Assembly (NCBI GenBank): GCA_945643635.1
Contig: CALZFC010000075.1
Span: forward strand, 880,001 to 944,000
Length of the DNA stretch: 64,000 nt
From: Allodiplogaster sudhausi
Taxonomy: Eukaryota > Nematoda > Chromadorea > Rhabditida > Diplogasteridae
Direction: 5' to 3'
The position numbers were made by a program, and so were the translations under genes. Below, piece by piece: positions 46,986-57,159 of this stretch. Every line of letters begins with the position of its first letter. The stretch's first letter is position 1. Under the pieces are notes generated by a model. It saw only the letters and a program-made list of their open reading frames with translations, was not told the origin of the DNA and ran no database searches.

Positions 46986-49279
46986 GAGACTTTTTCTCCT
47001 CTCAACCGCGTAAAGTTTATGTTGTCCTCTTCACGTGTCTCGTATGCAGGGCTGTACATCTTGAACTAGTGGATGACTTATCCGCTGGAGCATTCTTAGA
47101 GGCATTTAAATGCTTTGTAAGCCGTCGTGGCATACCTTCTTCAATTGTAAGCGATAATGGATCAAACTTTGTTCTCGGTGCATCCCTTTTAACTCATCCA
47201 TGGAGACTAATTGCCGATTCTTCCTCTGTCAATCTATATCTGACCTCTAATAAAATCTCTTGGCATTTTAATACTCCCCTCTCCCCATGGCAAGGCGGCA
47301 TCTTTGAACGACTTGTTAAGAGTGTCAAAGAAGCCATGACAAAAACAATTAGCAATTCTGTTCTCACTCTCTCCTCCTTTCGAACTCTTGTCGCTGAAAT
47401 TGAGGCTATGCTAAACTCTCGCCCTCTTTTTGAGAATGTAAATGAACCACACCAGGCAATCAGGCCAATTGACTTTTTATATCCCAATCTCCATCTCGTT
47501 CTTCCCTTTCCCCCCTCTCATCTCTATCTCAAAACAGATGAATTTGATAACTCTGAACGAGCTCTACACCTCTGGCAAGAATCGGAATACTGGCGCGAAC
47601 GCGTTTGGAACATATGGCATGATTTGTATTTACTCGAACTGCGTGATTCTCACACTTTGTCGCGTATGACACAACCATGCCCCACGGTTACAGCTCAATC
47701 ACCGTCCAAGCCGTCAACCCTCTCCCTTCTGGCTCTTCTCCGGGAAAAGAATCTTCGACGAAGTCAGTGGCATCTTGTTCGTATTATCAGTCACATTGTG
47801 AGTCCAGACGGGGCCATACGATCATATAAGATCAAACTGCCCTCGGGCAGGGAGGTTTCGAGAGCATCAGTTCATTTGATACCTCTTGAAATGGCCGCCT
47901 CTGAACTCTCTCCATCTTTCTGTACATCCACCTCTGATAACCTCTCTCCCCCTCTTTCTTCCGCGCCCTCTCTCTCTGGACACACTTCGCGCAATTCCCC
48001 TTCTATCTCTCCTCTCTCTTCGCCTACACCTTCACGCGTTCAGCCCCCTCGGGCGGCTAAGAAAAGGGTTTCTTTCGCCAATCTCTCTCTCCTGTCTACT
48101 CTTTCCCCTTCACTTTTGCTCATGACTCTTTTCTCTCCTTCAGTCCATGGACAAATCATTGAATGCACAAAAGGAGGAGGCATTCTTCATCTCTCCTCCC
48201 CGCCATCTCAATACTCTGTCTGCGCCGATTCCTCTTGCTTTACCATTTATAACCCTCACACTCAATACCGATTTTCGGTTCCTCTCGAAACTTCACTACA
48301 TGCATATAAAATCTCTTGGTGGATCAACGGTTTCAATTCTTCGGCTCTCTCTACAGTATGCCCTCCTTCTCCTTTCTGCGATTTGATTGATTGCACCTTT
48401 TGTATGGCACTTATTGCCAACCCGGAATGCTTCCCACGCTTGGCAATTATTGTTATTTTCTCCCTCTTCTTCCTCCTTCTCTTTTTCTTCCTCTTAATCT
48501 GCCGCTGCTGTCGTTCTAGAGCAAGAGGAATTTTCCACAGTACACCGGCCATGTGGACTCGATATCTGTTGCCTAAACTTCCATCATGGCAAAGAAAAAG
48601 GGAAGAAGAAGTTTTGCGTCCTCTGGTGGAATCAAAAAGCCTTCTCCCTAGTTACCTCTCCAAAGTAGGAAGAATGCGCCCTATCAAGACTGCTACTACT
48701 TCTCTTGCTCTCTTGACCATTCTCTCTCTCTCCTTCTCACCCTCTGCTGCTATTCCTCTTTCTCGCCCCATTGAAAAATCGTTACACCCTCTGGCTTCCC
48801 CGACTTTGGAAGCATGCCAATTTTCTCAAACCATTTCTGCTGAAATGAATTCATGCATTACCCATCTCAATGGCAGCCTTCATTGTCTAGTCTCTCATAT
48901 CACCTCTCTCCATGCATACAAGGGTGGAACTAACTGTTTTAGAGTCGCTTTCAATCTCACCACGTTTTTCGACATTAAAATTGAAATTCTCGATCTGCGC
49001 CTCTCTTGTTTGCCTTCTACCCTCTTTCTCACCAGGAATACGGTAATTCGAGTGGCACACAGTAAACGATGCTATCAAGCCGGCTCTTGTATTGCAGACT
49101 CGTGTTCCAACCTCTCTCCCAATTCTTCTATCTCTGAACTTTTCCATGTAGAGAAATACCCGGGAACCCTCTCTTGCCATGAATCATGTGGGGGCTTTAG
49201 CTGTGGATGCTTTTATCCTCACCCTGGATGCCTTTTTTTGAGAGACATCTTCTTATTGATGAGTCAGTCTATTCTGTAA
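46986..49279 (+). pseudogene. Element 2 integrase core and envelope-like region
   Basis: Contains VDDLSAGAFLEAFKCFV, SDNGSNFVLG, SPWQGGIFERLVKSVKEA and LNSRPLF of the integrase core, the RSQWHLVRIISHIV tail, then a hydrophobic segment, a TM stretch at about 48445-48500 and Cys-rich envelope-like sequence with CYQAGSCIADSCSNLSPNSS. The frame is lost near 49230, and the sequence continues in the frame of 49207-49635. Confidence 0.87.
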
Positions 49280-49818
49280 ACAGATGTGATGAATGGCTTC
49301 CCGAGTACACTATTCGTGTGACCATTCATTACCCAGAAACCTCTGACTCTCATCTTTTCACCCTTCTTCATAATGCCGAAACCTCTCTCCCTCCTGTCTC
49401 TCTCTCTTCTTCTTCTTTCTCTATTCTCCCTCTTCCTGCTCTGCAAAGACATTTTCTTCGCTCTCTTTCCAGTTCTGCTATCGCTTTACTACCTGAAGAT
49501 TATTCTCTCCCTCTTCACTGTGGTAATTCTTCTCTTGCTTCGTGTGTGAGCAGCCCACTTTGTAACTGCAACAGTGCAATTGGCCGGATTTTAAATTGCA
49601 AAATTTTCTCTCTGCCTCTTCCCTCTTGTCTTTGACTCTTTCGCAAATCGAATTTGAATCCGGCGATTCCACACAGCGAATTACTGTGAGACCCTCTACC
49701 CTCTCGGACGATCTCCTTTTACGCATTGATGGAAAGATCAATTTCACTTCTTTATTTGATGACATCTCTTGTTATGCACAGGCATCATTGGTCACTGGCT
49801 GTTATAGCTGCAGCTATG
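49207..49818 (+). pseudogene. Element 2 envelope-like C-terminal part, cut at the inverted repeat
   Basis: Two overlapping frames (to 49635 and from about 49596) carry the continuation of the envelope-like region; SCYAQASLVTGCYSC corresponds to the GCHSC region of element 1. Some 120-130 further residues and the C-terminal anchor seen in element 1 are missing. Similarity stops at the arm boundary. Confidence 0.75.
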
Positions 49819-50022
49819 GTTGTTGGTTACTCGTTTTATTCGACTTGCCAGTAGCGAATAGCAGAAGGACGGCGTCAGAATGAAGAAGAGAGACGTAGAG
49901 CGCGAGACAAGAAAGAGAGAGGTAGTGGCCGTGAGGAGAGCGAGAGAGACAGAGGGCGAGAAGGGAAGAGAGGCAGAGAGGACGAGAGGAGGGAGAGAGG
50001 CAAAGAGGACGAGCCGTCTCGG

Positions 50023-51118
50023 CTACAGGTCGAAGCAGCCAGGCTTTGCAAAAGCCTCGCTGGAGACCATTGGAAAGACGGAGAATTGCAGAATCTCGTC
50101 TGGAAAGTAATAAAATTCTGCAAGTTCAAAGACGCCTTTTGTATTTACATATATTGTGACCCTAAAGATAAATCCATTAGTTTGGGATTAATATAAAATG
50201 TAAGGATACATCCATAAAATTGATAAGTCTGTTTAATGAACGAATAAATCTGCAAAGTTGAGGGAGAATAGGTATAATGTATAATGAAAAGAAAGTTGAG
50301 CGTGAATTTAGAAGGAGAAGACTGTAATCCGTACCCGTATAAATCCGTAAAACTAACGGATAAATCAGCAAAATTGGGGATAGATAGATTCGTAATATTG
50401 AGGAATAAATAAGTAAAAGTTCGGGATAAATTAGTGATAGTGCGGAATAAACCGTGAAATGAACGGATAAATCGTAAAATTGATGAATAAATCCGTATAA
50501 TGAATGGGTAAATCAGAGGAAGAAATTATTTACCACGGTCGGGCGACAGCGTTCTCAGTTCGGAAGGGGAAGGCTCGATGCAGGTCCGAATGTCAGCATG
50601 TGTCGTCTCTCCTGCCAAATCCCACTCGTAAGGCGCGAGCATCGTGACCTGCTCCCTCTCGAGCTCCATACGCAGCTGCATCAAATTTGAACTTTGAATT
50701 TCCCGCCACTTTTTACTTACTTTAATTTTGAGAACTTTTTCAAAATTTTATCGAAAATTCTTAGTCTAGTTTGACACAGAAAAAGTGTGCAGACCAGCCA
50801 TGAGATCTTGACGTAGTCTGGCTTCTCTTCCGTCTTCAGCCTTCGGAGATAGGAGGCGATCAGGGCGAACTCGGAAGGAAGCCCCTGGAAGATGGAAGAT
50901 GACAGGGATAGTGAGATAGTGAGTTAAAGAGAGCGAGAGAGCGGACAAGAGAGATAGAGAAACTGATGGTGAGAGAGATTTAAAAAATACCCGACCTTGA
51001 ACACCTCAGCGTCCGGCGCTGTTTCCTTGACTAGGCCGATCCGCTTCAGCTGCGCCTGGTGGTCCATGTCATTGGGTGGCGGGAGGTGGTCCCACGGCAG
51101 GCGGTCGTTGTAGAGAAC
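50023..51118 (-). pseudogene. Duplicate 3' exons of the CK1-like kinase (no catalytic core)
   Basis: Mirror images of kinase exons 6-9 lie at 50996-51118, 50795-50884, 50526-50675 and 50023-50099 (VLYNDRLPWDHLPPPND, GLPSEFALIASYLRRLK, LRMELEREQVTML and the tail). They are identical in protein to the right-arm copies but have no upstream exons on this strand, so this is a gene fragment. Confidence 0.88.
50165..50525. repeat. AT-rich degenerate tandem repeat, left-arm copy
   Basis: Imperfect 22-27-base units resembling GGATAAATCNGTAAAATTGA are repeated more than ten times. The mirror copy is at 53462-53822. The block lies in the intron or 3' region of the kinase. Confidence 0.8.
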
Positions 51119-51164
51119 CTCGAGAAGATTTATTGACATCGTTTATTGATTCTTCTATTGATAT

Positions 51165-53964
51165 ATGGCTGATCTGCGAAGGCGAGCTGCTCCTCGGCAG
51201 CTTTCGACGACGACCGTGTGCCGCGTCGGTCTCTTCGCACTGGCCGCCATCAAGAAGGTGCGAGGAGGAGTAGTGTAACAACAGATTGTGTCCGTGATTC
51301 CTTTTCGTATGACGAGAGCAATCTCCGAGATGTATGTATATGTCCCATGCACACGAACGACACAAATAAGCTCAAATACAATGTTCATATGAATACCTAG
51401 AGATAAGGGAAAGGGCCATGCATGTCTTAACTTTGAAGATTTAGGTTGTAAGTACCTTCAAAAATTCGATTTCTGTAAGAACTTTGATTTTAAACAGTCG
51501 AAGTGAGAATGACATCCAAAAACATCGAAATGCAAATGAATCTACCGCTCCCATGTAATTCCAGGCGAGAGAATAACTAATTTAATATATTTACATAAGT
51601 CGCTCTCCATGTATATCTTCCCTTTCACTTTCACCTTTCCATTCTTTCTCTATATATCTCTCAATCTCTCTCTTTCTCGCTCTCGGTCTGTCTCTCTCTC
51701 CCTTTCTCTCTCTTTCCCTCTTTTTCTCTCAGGTGCACGACATAGGCTATATCCACAGGGATGTCAAGCTGGCGAATCTCGTCGTCGGAGGCGAGCGTGG
51801 ACGAGACGCGCGCATCATCTACGCCATCGACTTTGGTCGGGTTTGCTTTCTCTTTCTCTCCGTCTCCTTACCTCACACAGTGTCTATCTGTCGATCTCTC
51901 CATCTCTCCTATTCTCTCTCTCTCTTTTTCTTTCTATATCTCTATTTCTTTCTATTAAAAAAGTCATTTCAGGGTTGATGCGCGCGTTCGCAGACACCAA
52001 GACCGAGGACACCGTAGTGTACAGGAAGCCGCGCCAAAGAGTTGGTGCACCTTATTCTTAGACTCCAAATGTTGGCAAGGCTAATTAATGGGCGGGGCTA
52101 AAAAAAAATAGGCGGCCTTTCAATGGGCGCGGGATTTCATGGTTTAAAAGAGCAAAATTTGTATGCCGTCTCAACTCTATCGGGATTTGCCGACTTTCAA
52201 CGCAAGCATAGTTCTGAGAGTGACAACGAGAACACCATTTTGGCAATTTGGCAACTTTTTGAAATGGGCGGATCCTTTGAAAGGGGCGGAGCCATTGAAA
52301 TGGGCGGATCCTTTGAAAGGGGCGGAGCCATTAAAATGGGCGGAGCTTTTGGGGCGGAGCCTATAAAATGGGCGGAACTCTTTTGACCCACTGTTTCTCT
52401 TCTCATTGTTAAAGGTCGGCTTTCGTGGCACCGTCCGCTACTTTAGCGCCGCGGTGCACAAGAACGTCGAGCAGGTCGAGAAGAGCGTTATTAATAGCAC
52501 AGATCGATCGATAACAATTAATCGATAAATTTAGAAGAAGAGATTATAAATGTTTACAAAAATAATAATGGTTAATTAAAGTTAGTGCTTACAAAAGGTG
52601 GCATACTGCGCTCCTTGCAGGGTCGCGTGGACGACCTTTGGAGTCTGGCGTATAGCCTTGCGGTGAGATCTACGAAGAGTTCTTTCGTTACTGTCAATAT
52701 AGCAGAAACAATCAATAGCCTAGCAATAAATCAATTGATACATTATTAATAAAATCGAACAAAAAAAATCATTCAATAACGATTGGTAAACTAATCGATG
52801 CATCAATCAAGAATTGGGCCATATATCAATAGAAGAATCAATAAACGATGTCAATAAATCTTCTCGAGGTTCTCTACAACGACCGCCTGCCGTGGGACCA
52901 CCTCCCGCCACCCAATGACATGGACCACCAGGCGCAGCTGAAGCGGATCGGCCTAGTCAAGGAAACAGCGCCGGACGCTGAGGTGTTCAAGGTCGGGTAT
53001 TTTTTAAATCTCTCTCACCATCAGTTTCTCTATCTCTCTTGTCCGCTCTCTCGCTCTCTTTAACTCACTATCTCACTATCCCTGTCATCTTCCATCTTCC
53101 AGGGGCTTCCTTCCGAGTTCGCCCTGATCGCCTCCTATCTCCGAAGGCTGAAGACGGAAGAGAAGCCAGACTACGTCAAGATCTCATGGCTGGTCTGCAC
53201 ACTTTTTCTGTGTCAAACTAGACTAAGAATTTTCGATAAAATTTTGAAAAAGTTCTCAAAATTAAAGTAAGTAAAAAGTGGCGGGAAATTCAAAGTTCAA
53301 ATTTGATGCAGCTGCGTATGGAGCTCGAGAGGGAGCAGGTCACGATGCTCGCGCCTTACGAGTGGGATTTGGCAGGAGAGACGACACATGCTGACATTCG
53401 GACCTGCATCGAGCCTTCCCCTTCCGAACTGAGAACGCTGTCGCCCGACCGTGGTAAATAATTTCTTCCTCTGATTTACCCATTCATTATACGGATTTAT
53501 TCATCAATTTTACGATTTATCCGTTCATTTCACGGTTTATTCCGCACTATCACTAATTTATCCCGAACTTTTACTTATTTATTCCTCAATATTACGAATC
53601 TATCTATCCCCAATTTTGCTGATTTATCCGTTAGTTTTACGGATTTATACGGGTACGGATTACGGTCTTCTCCTTCTAAATTCACGCTCAACTTTCTTTT
53701 CATTATACATTATACCTATTCTCCCTCAACTTTGCAGATTTATTCGTTCATTAAACAGACTTATCAATTTTATGGATGTATCCTTACATTTTATATTAAT
53801 CCCAAACTAATGGATTTATCTTTAGGGTCACAATATATGTAAATACAAAAGGCGTCTTTGAACTTGCAGAATTTTATTACTTTCCAGACGAGATTCTGCA
53901 ATTCTCCGTCTTTCCAATGGTCTCCAGCGAGGCTTTTGCAAAGCCTGGCTGCTTCGACCTGTAG
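51165..53964 (+). CDS. CK1-family (TTBK/nematode-type) protein kinase, 5'-truncated
   Basis: Exons 51165-51257, 51733-51835, 51973-52040, 52415-52474, 52621-52662, 52869-52991, 53103-53192, 53312-53456 and 53888-53964 join in phase; exon 8 could instead read through to a stop at 53461. Visible kinase motifs in order: DLRRRAAPRQLSTTTVCRVG (the CK1 segment before the catalytic loop), VHDIGYIHRDVKLANLVVG (HRD and the Asn), AIDFG (DFG), VGFRGTVRYFSAAVH (the activation segment, replacing the usual GTxRYxSxNxH), GRVDDLWSLAYSLA (subdomain IX) and LPWDHL. The Gly loop, VAIK lysine and helix C are missing: the inverted-repeat boundary at 51169 falls inside exon 51165-51257. The gene as it stands is therefore probably not functional unless upstream exons are spliced in from elsewhere. 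CK1 kinases are greatly expanded in nematodes and many act in sperm. Confidence 0.85.
52258..52386 (+). repeat. 36-bp GGGCGG-rich tandem repeat in a kinase intron
   Basis: GAAATGGGCGGATCCTTTGA plus AAGGGGCGGAGCCATT forms a 36-base unit repeated 2.3 times exactly, then in decayed form to about 52385. Related GGGCGG words occur at 52088-52130 in the same intron. Confidence 0.88.
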
Positions 53965-54168
53965 CCGAGACGGCTCGTCCTCTTTGCCTCTCTCCCTCCT
54001 CTCGTCCTCTCTGCCTCTCTTCCCTTCTCGCCCTCTGTCTCTCTCGCTCTCCTCACGGCCACTACCTCTCTCTTTCTTGTCTCGCGCTCTACGTCTCTCT
54101 TCTTCATTCTGACGCCGTCCTTCTGCTATTCGCCACTGGCAAGTCGAATAAAACGAGTAACCAACAAC
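52818..54168 (+). repeat. Right arm of the 1351-bp inverted repeat
   Basis: Reverse complement of 49819-51169 without gaps. The sequence beyond 54168 does not match the envelope-like sequence left of 49819, so both outer ends are unique. Confidence 0.95.
53462..53822. repeat. AT-rich degenerate tandem repeat, right-arm copy
   Basis: Mirror copy of 50165-50525, lying between kinase exon 8 and exon 9. Confidence 0.8.
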
Positions 54169-55125
54169 GATACAGATAACAAAATAGCAGCCACAGCTTC
54201 CAAACCAAAATATCTAGATTCGTGTACACCTCCAATAAACAAGTTTTGCCTGTGCCAATGAGTGCTGCTAGACGATTAATTAGAATTTGTGATAATAATA
54301 TTCTGCCAGATACTATTGCGGTATAAGCAAGCGTGGCTATGCAAACGAGACTGACGTTCTAGGTTTCGCCTCTCTTGCACGTTTTTGGCCGTTCATACCT
54401 TTGTCACCTTTAGCATATTGCATTCCCTTTTCACTCCATGATGGCACGAAAATTTTGTCTCTATACGTGTCTTAATTATTTGGTCAGCCATTTAATTATT
54501 ATTTTTATTTAAACGGTGTACTTACTTCGGAATACTTTTTTTGAGTTAATTCGAAACACGATTAAAACACGATGAGAAACAAAGCTTTGCAGAAACAAAA
54601 AAAGGTTCCTTTGTTATTTTAAAGTAATTTACTTATTTCTTATTGTGCAAAGACGAATTGCATATTAGATGCTGTTCATATATTTATCTGGCCATAAGAA
54701 AGGGTCAAAAATGGGAAGGACGATGCATGGATGGGACTGGTGTTGTAATTTACTACATGTCCATGTGAACTCAATTACATGCATACATTTCATCAACTAG
54801 CAATAAAATAATTTATGTTCAAAAATCACAACTACTGAAAATGCTAGCAAGTGAAGAAATCCGGAGCTTCTGAAAAGTGACAATGCCTCTCATTTCACAA
54901 GCTGACCTCCTTCCAATGCGTCGTCCAAGGGAACCAAAATACAAGTATATCGATTACAATAATTTCCAGTGGAGCAATGTGCAGCATTTTCTATTGACGA
55001 CATAACAGACCCAGTGGTCAGGCAGACTATGGAAGTTGTTCCAACAAACAATTTACCATATTTGTTTATCGGAGGGCCGAGGGTGTGGAAAGAATTGCCA
55101 GTGGAAGAGCGAAGAGAGAGGAACT
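54169..55125. other. Spacer between the inverted repeat and the MSP pair
   Basis: Unique AT-rich sequence; no gene or repeat was recognised. Confidence 0.5.
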
Positions 55126-55675
55126 TCAGGGGTTGTACTCGATGGGGAGGTTCTTGCGGCGGACCATGCCGTCGCCCTGGAACCACTCGCGGCGGAACTG
55201 CTTGGCGGCGCCGTCCGGGGTGTTGGTTCACTCGATGGTGATGCGGTCGTTGTTAGTGTCCTCCTGGAAATCACGATTAAATTAAATTAATTTTTTTAAA
55301 GCAAATTTGAAAATAATCAATTTTCTTCTTTTCGATTAAACCATACCTGTCCGTAGGCGAAGGCGTCGCAGGAAACAGCAACCAGGACGGGCTCCTTGGG
55401 ATCGAGGACGCCGCTGGCCGGGTCGACTCCGAGACGCTTCATGTTGGTGGTCTTGAAGGCCCAGCCAATGCGGCGCGCAGAGGTGTTGACCACCTGAGAA
55501 ACAAATAATTAAAATGGTTCCAATCGTGGAAAGTGGAATTCAAATATTATCGACTAGGAATCTGAAGAATTCGGACCTTGATGTGGTAGGTGTGCTTGTC
55601 GTCGTAGGGCGCGTTGAAGACGACCTTGGCGTTGGACTGAGTGACGATGTCACCAGGAGGAACGGACTGAGCCAT
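55126..55675 (-). pseudogene. Major sperm protein gene, minus copy, with a nonsense codon
   Basis: Exons 55577-55675, 55347-55493 and 55126-55263 have the same lengths (99, 147 and 138 nt) and boundaries as the plus copy, with GT-AG introns. Codon 94, Trp in the plus copy within TIEWTNTP, is TGA (55228-55230), so the last 34 residues, including the [16 protein letters not shown] end, would be lost. MSP polymerises to drive the crawling of nematode sperm and signals oocyte maturation; the missing part belongs to the immunoglobulin-like fold. The rest of the gene shows no decay, so this may be a recent polymorphism or a sequencing error. Confidence 0.88.
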
Positions 55676-55755
55676 GGCTTGGAGGAGAAGTGAAGAGGAG
55701 TGGAGAGCAGCGAAGCACAATCAACGACTGATGGAAATGAATCTAGAAACCAGCT

Positions 55756-55762
55756 TTTATAC
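55756..55762 (-). promoter_or_regulatory. TATA-like box of the minus MSP copy
   Basis: On the minus strand GTATAAA lies 81 bases before the ATG, exactly as in the plus copy. The sequences between box and start are related (CATCAGTCGT and CTCCTCCAAGCC-type blocks). Confidence 0.65.
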
Positions 55763-56092
55763 GAATTTATGAGCATGAAATTTTACATTTTCGCAAAAGC
55801 GCAGCGATTTAGCTAAATTTATGCTTATTTCTCAAGAACACCGAACAAAGATAAATGTTTCAAAAACAGTTCAGTGAAAGTCACGAACTCCATGCCGAAA
55901 TAAATTAATTTTGCAAGCACTAATGTTATGAACTTATACATAGTACATTGAACTTGCAAGGAAAAAAAATAACTTTCGCCCTTGTTTCCATTTAATATTT
56001 TGCAAATTTGATCTTTGCTCTGCGTTACCCATATTTGATTAATCAAGTCGATGCAATTTAACGGAAATATAAAATTTCAGCCTGGAAAATGC

Positions 56093-56099
56093 GTATAAA
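56093..56099 (+). promoter_or_regulatory. TATA-like box of the plus MSP copy
   Basis: GTATAAA lies 81 bases before the ATG at 56180. Position and sequence match the minus copy, which supports function in sperm-line transcription. Confidence 0.65.
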
Positions 56100-56179
56100 C
56101 GGAGTGTTCCAAAGGTATTTCTATCAGTCGTCGACTGTGCTTCTCTGCTCTCCTCTCTTCTTCACTTCTCCTCCAAGCC

Positions 56180-56726
56180 ATGGCTCAGTCCGTTCCTCCT
56201 GGCGACATCGTCACTCAGCCCAACGCCAAGGTCGTCTTCAACACGCCCTACGACGACAAGCACACCTACCACATCAAGGTTTGTTTTCTTCAGTTCCCAT
56301 ATCTGAATTTTGAATTCACCTTTCCCTGTTAGGAAACATTTTAGTAATTGTTTCTAATTTCAGGTGGTCAACACCTCTGCGCGCCGCATCGGCTGGGCCT
56401 TCAAGACCACGAACATGAAGCGTCTCGGCGTCGATCCGGCCAGCGGTGTCCTCGACCCCAAGGAGCCCGTCCTCGTTGCTGTCTCCTGCGACGCCTTCGC
56501 CTATGGACAGGCATGGTTTTGTCGAAAACAGAAACTAAAAAATATTTTCAAAATTAAAACTTAAAATTTAATTTACAGTGATTTGCAGGAGGACACCAAC
56601 AACGATCGCATCACCATCGAGTGGACCAACACCCCGGACGGTGCCGCCAAGCAGTTCCGCCGCGAGTGGTTCCAGGGCGACGGCATGGTCCGCCGCAAGA
56701 ACCTCCCCATCGAGTATAACCCCTGA
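56180..56726 (+). CDS. Major sperm protein (MSP), intact, 127 aa
   Basis: Exons 56180-56278, 56364-56510 and 56589-56726 encode 127 residues, the usual MSP length: [14 protein letters not shown] at the start, [59 protein letters not shown] and KNLPIEYNP at the end. The protein forms the MSP fibre network for amoeboid sperm movement and acts as a signal to oocytes. The second intron begins with GC (CAG|GCATGG at 56511), while the minus copy has GTATGG at that place. AATAAA follows 27 bases after the stop. It is divergently transcribed from the broken copy, 504 bases between starts. Confidence 0.97.
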
Positions 56727-56751
56727 AGTTCCCCTTTCCACCATATCGTAA

Positions 56752-56758
56752 GAATAAA
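56752..56758 (+). terminator. MSP poly(A) signal
   Basis: AATAAAG about 27 bases after the stop codon fits a nematode poly(A) signal. Confidence 0.7.
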
Positions 56759-56759
56759 G

Positions 56760-57159
56760 AATGCTAATTCCCAACTTGTGATCACTGAGAAAGTCGTTCT
56801 CTGATGCGAAAAGAGGATTTGAATTTGAGTGATGTTGATTATAGCTTTCTTGTCCTCATTTCGTAACCTTAACCGACTCGGTGTACTTAGGTGACCTCTG
56901 CCTATCTCCCGTTTTCTCCCGTATTCGATCGCTCCTTCTCTCTCTCCCTCTCTCCTTTTTCTCCATAATTCTCAATTTTATATCCATTTCTCCCTCTTTA
57001 TCTCTCATGAACATATATAGGGAATATATTCTGACTGCCTCTCTTAAGGTGGATCTTATCATCAGTTATCATCTCACCCTATGACTGGATTTTATCTTGT
57101 AATCATTCTGTGGTTTAAAAATAAAAGTCTTCATGTCTTCATGAGTAAGGTCAATTATG
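56760..57159. other. Spacer downstream of MSP
   Basis: CT-rich near 56900-57010, otherwise unremarkable. No gene is seen. Confidence 0.5.

Larger units (their letters stand above)
44938..49818 (+). mobile_element. BEL/Pao retrotransposon fragment (element 2), truncated at both ends
   Basis: No LTR, gag, protease or RT core is present. Homology starts just before LFDPLGYLLPLTV (end of RT) and runs through RNase H, integrase and an envelope-like region, stopping near 49818 where the inverted-repeat arm begins. The subfamily differs clearly from element 1. The coding strand is strikingly CT-rich, with Leu and Ser mostly as CTC and TCT. Confidence 0.92.
49819..51169 (-). repeat. Left arm of the 1351-bp inverted repeat
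   Basis: Every position x in this arm pairs with position 103987 minus x in the right arm, with no gap. Only two mismatches were noticed, near 49854 and 50324, so identity is about 99.8 percent. It contains the last exons of a CK1-like kinase in reverse orientation, an AT-rich short tandem repeat and a GA-rich block. Confidence 0.95.

Noticed and set aside
49885..50010. Purine-rich block after element 2 as its polypurine tract and LTR
   Set aside because: The block lies inside the inverted-repeat arm and occurs again in the right arm without any element, so it belongs to the duplicated kinase locus.
36387..55230. UGA read as tryptophan in this organism
   Set aside because: Intact genes here use TGG for Trp and stop at TGA (SLC17 copy A and the intact MSP both end in TGA), and one of the stops is TAG. 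Ordinary mutation is simpler.
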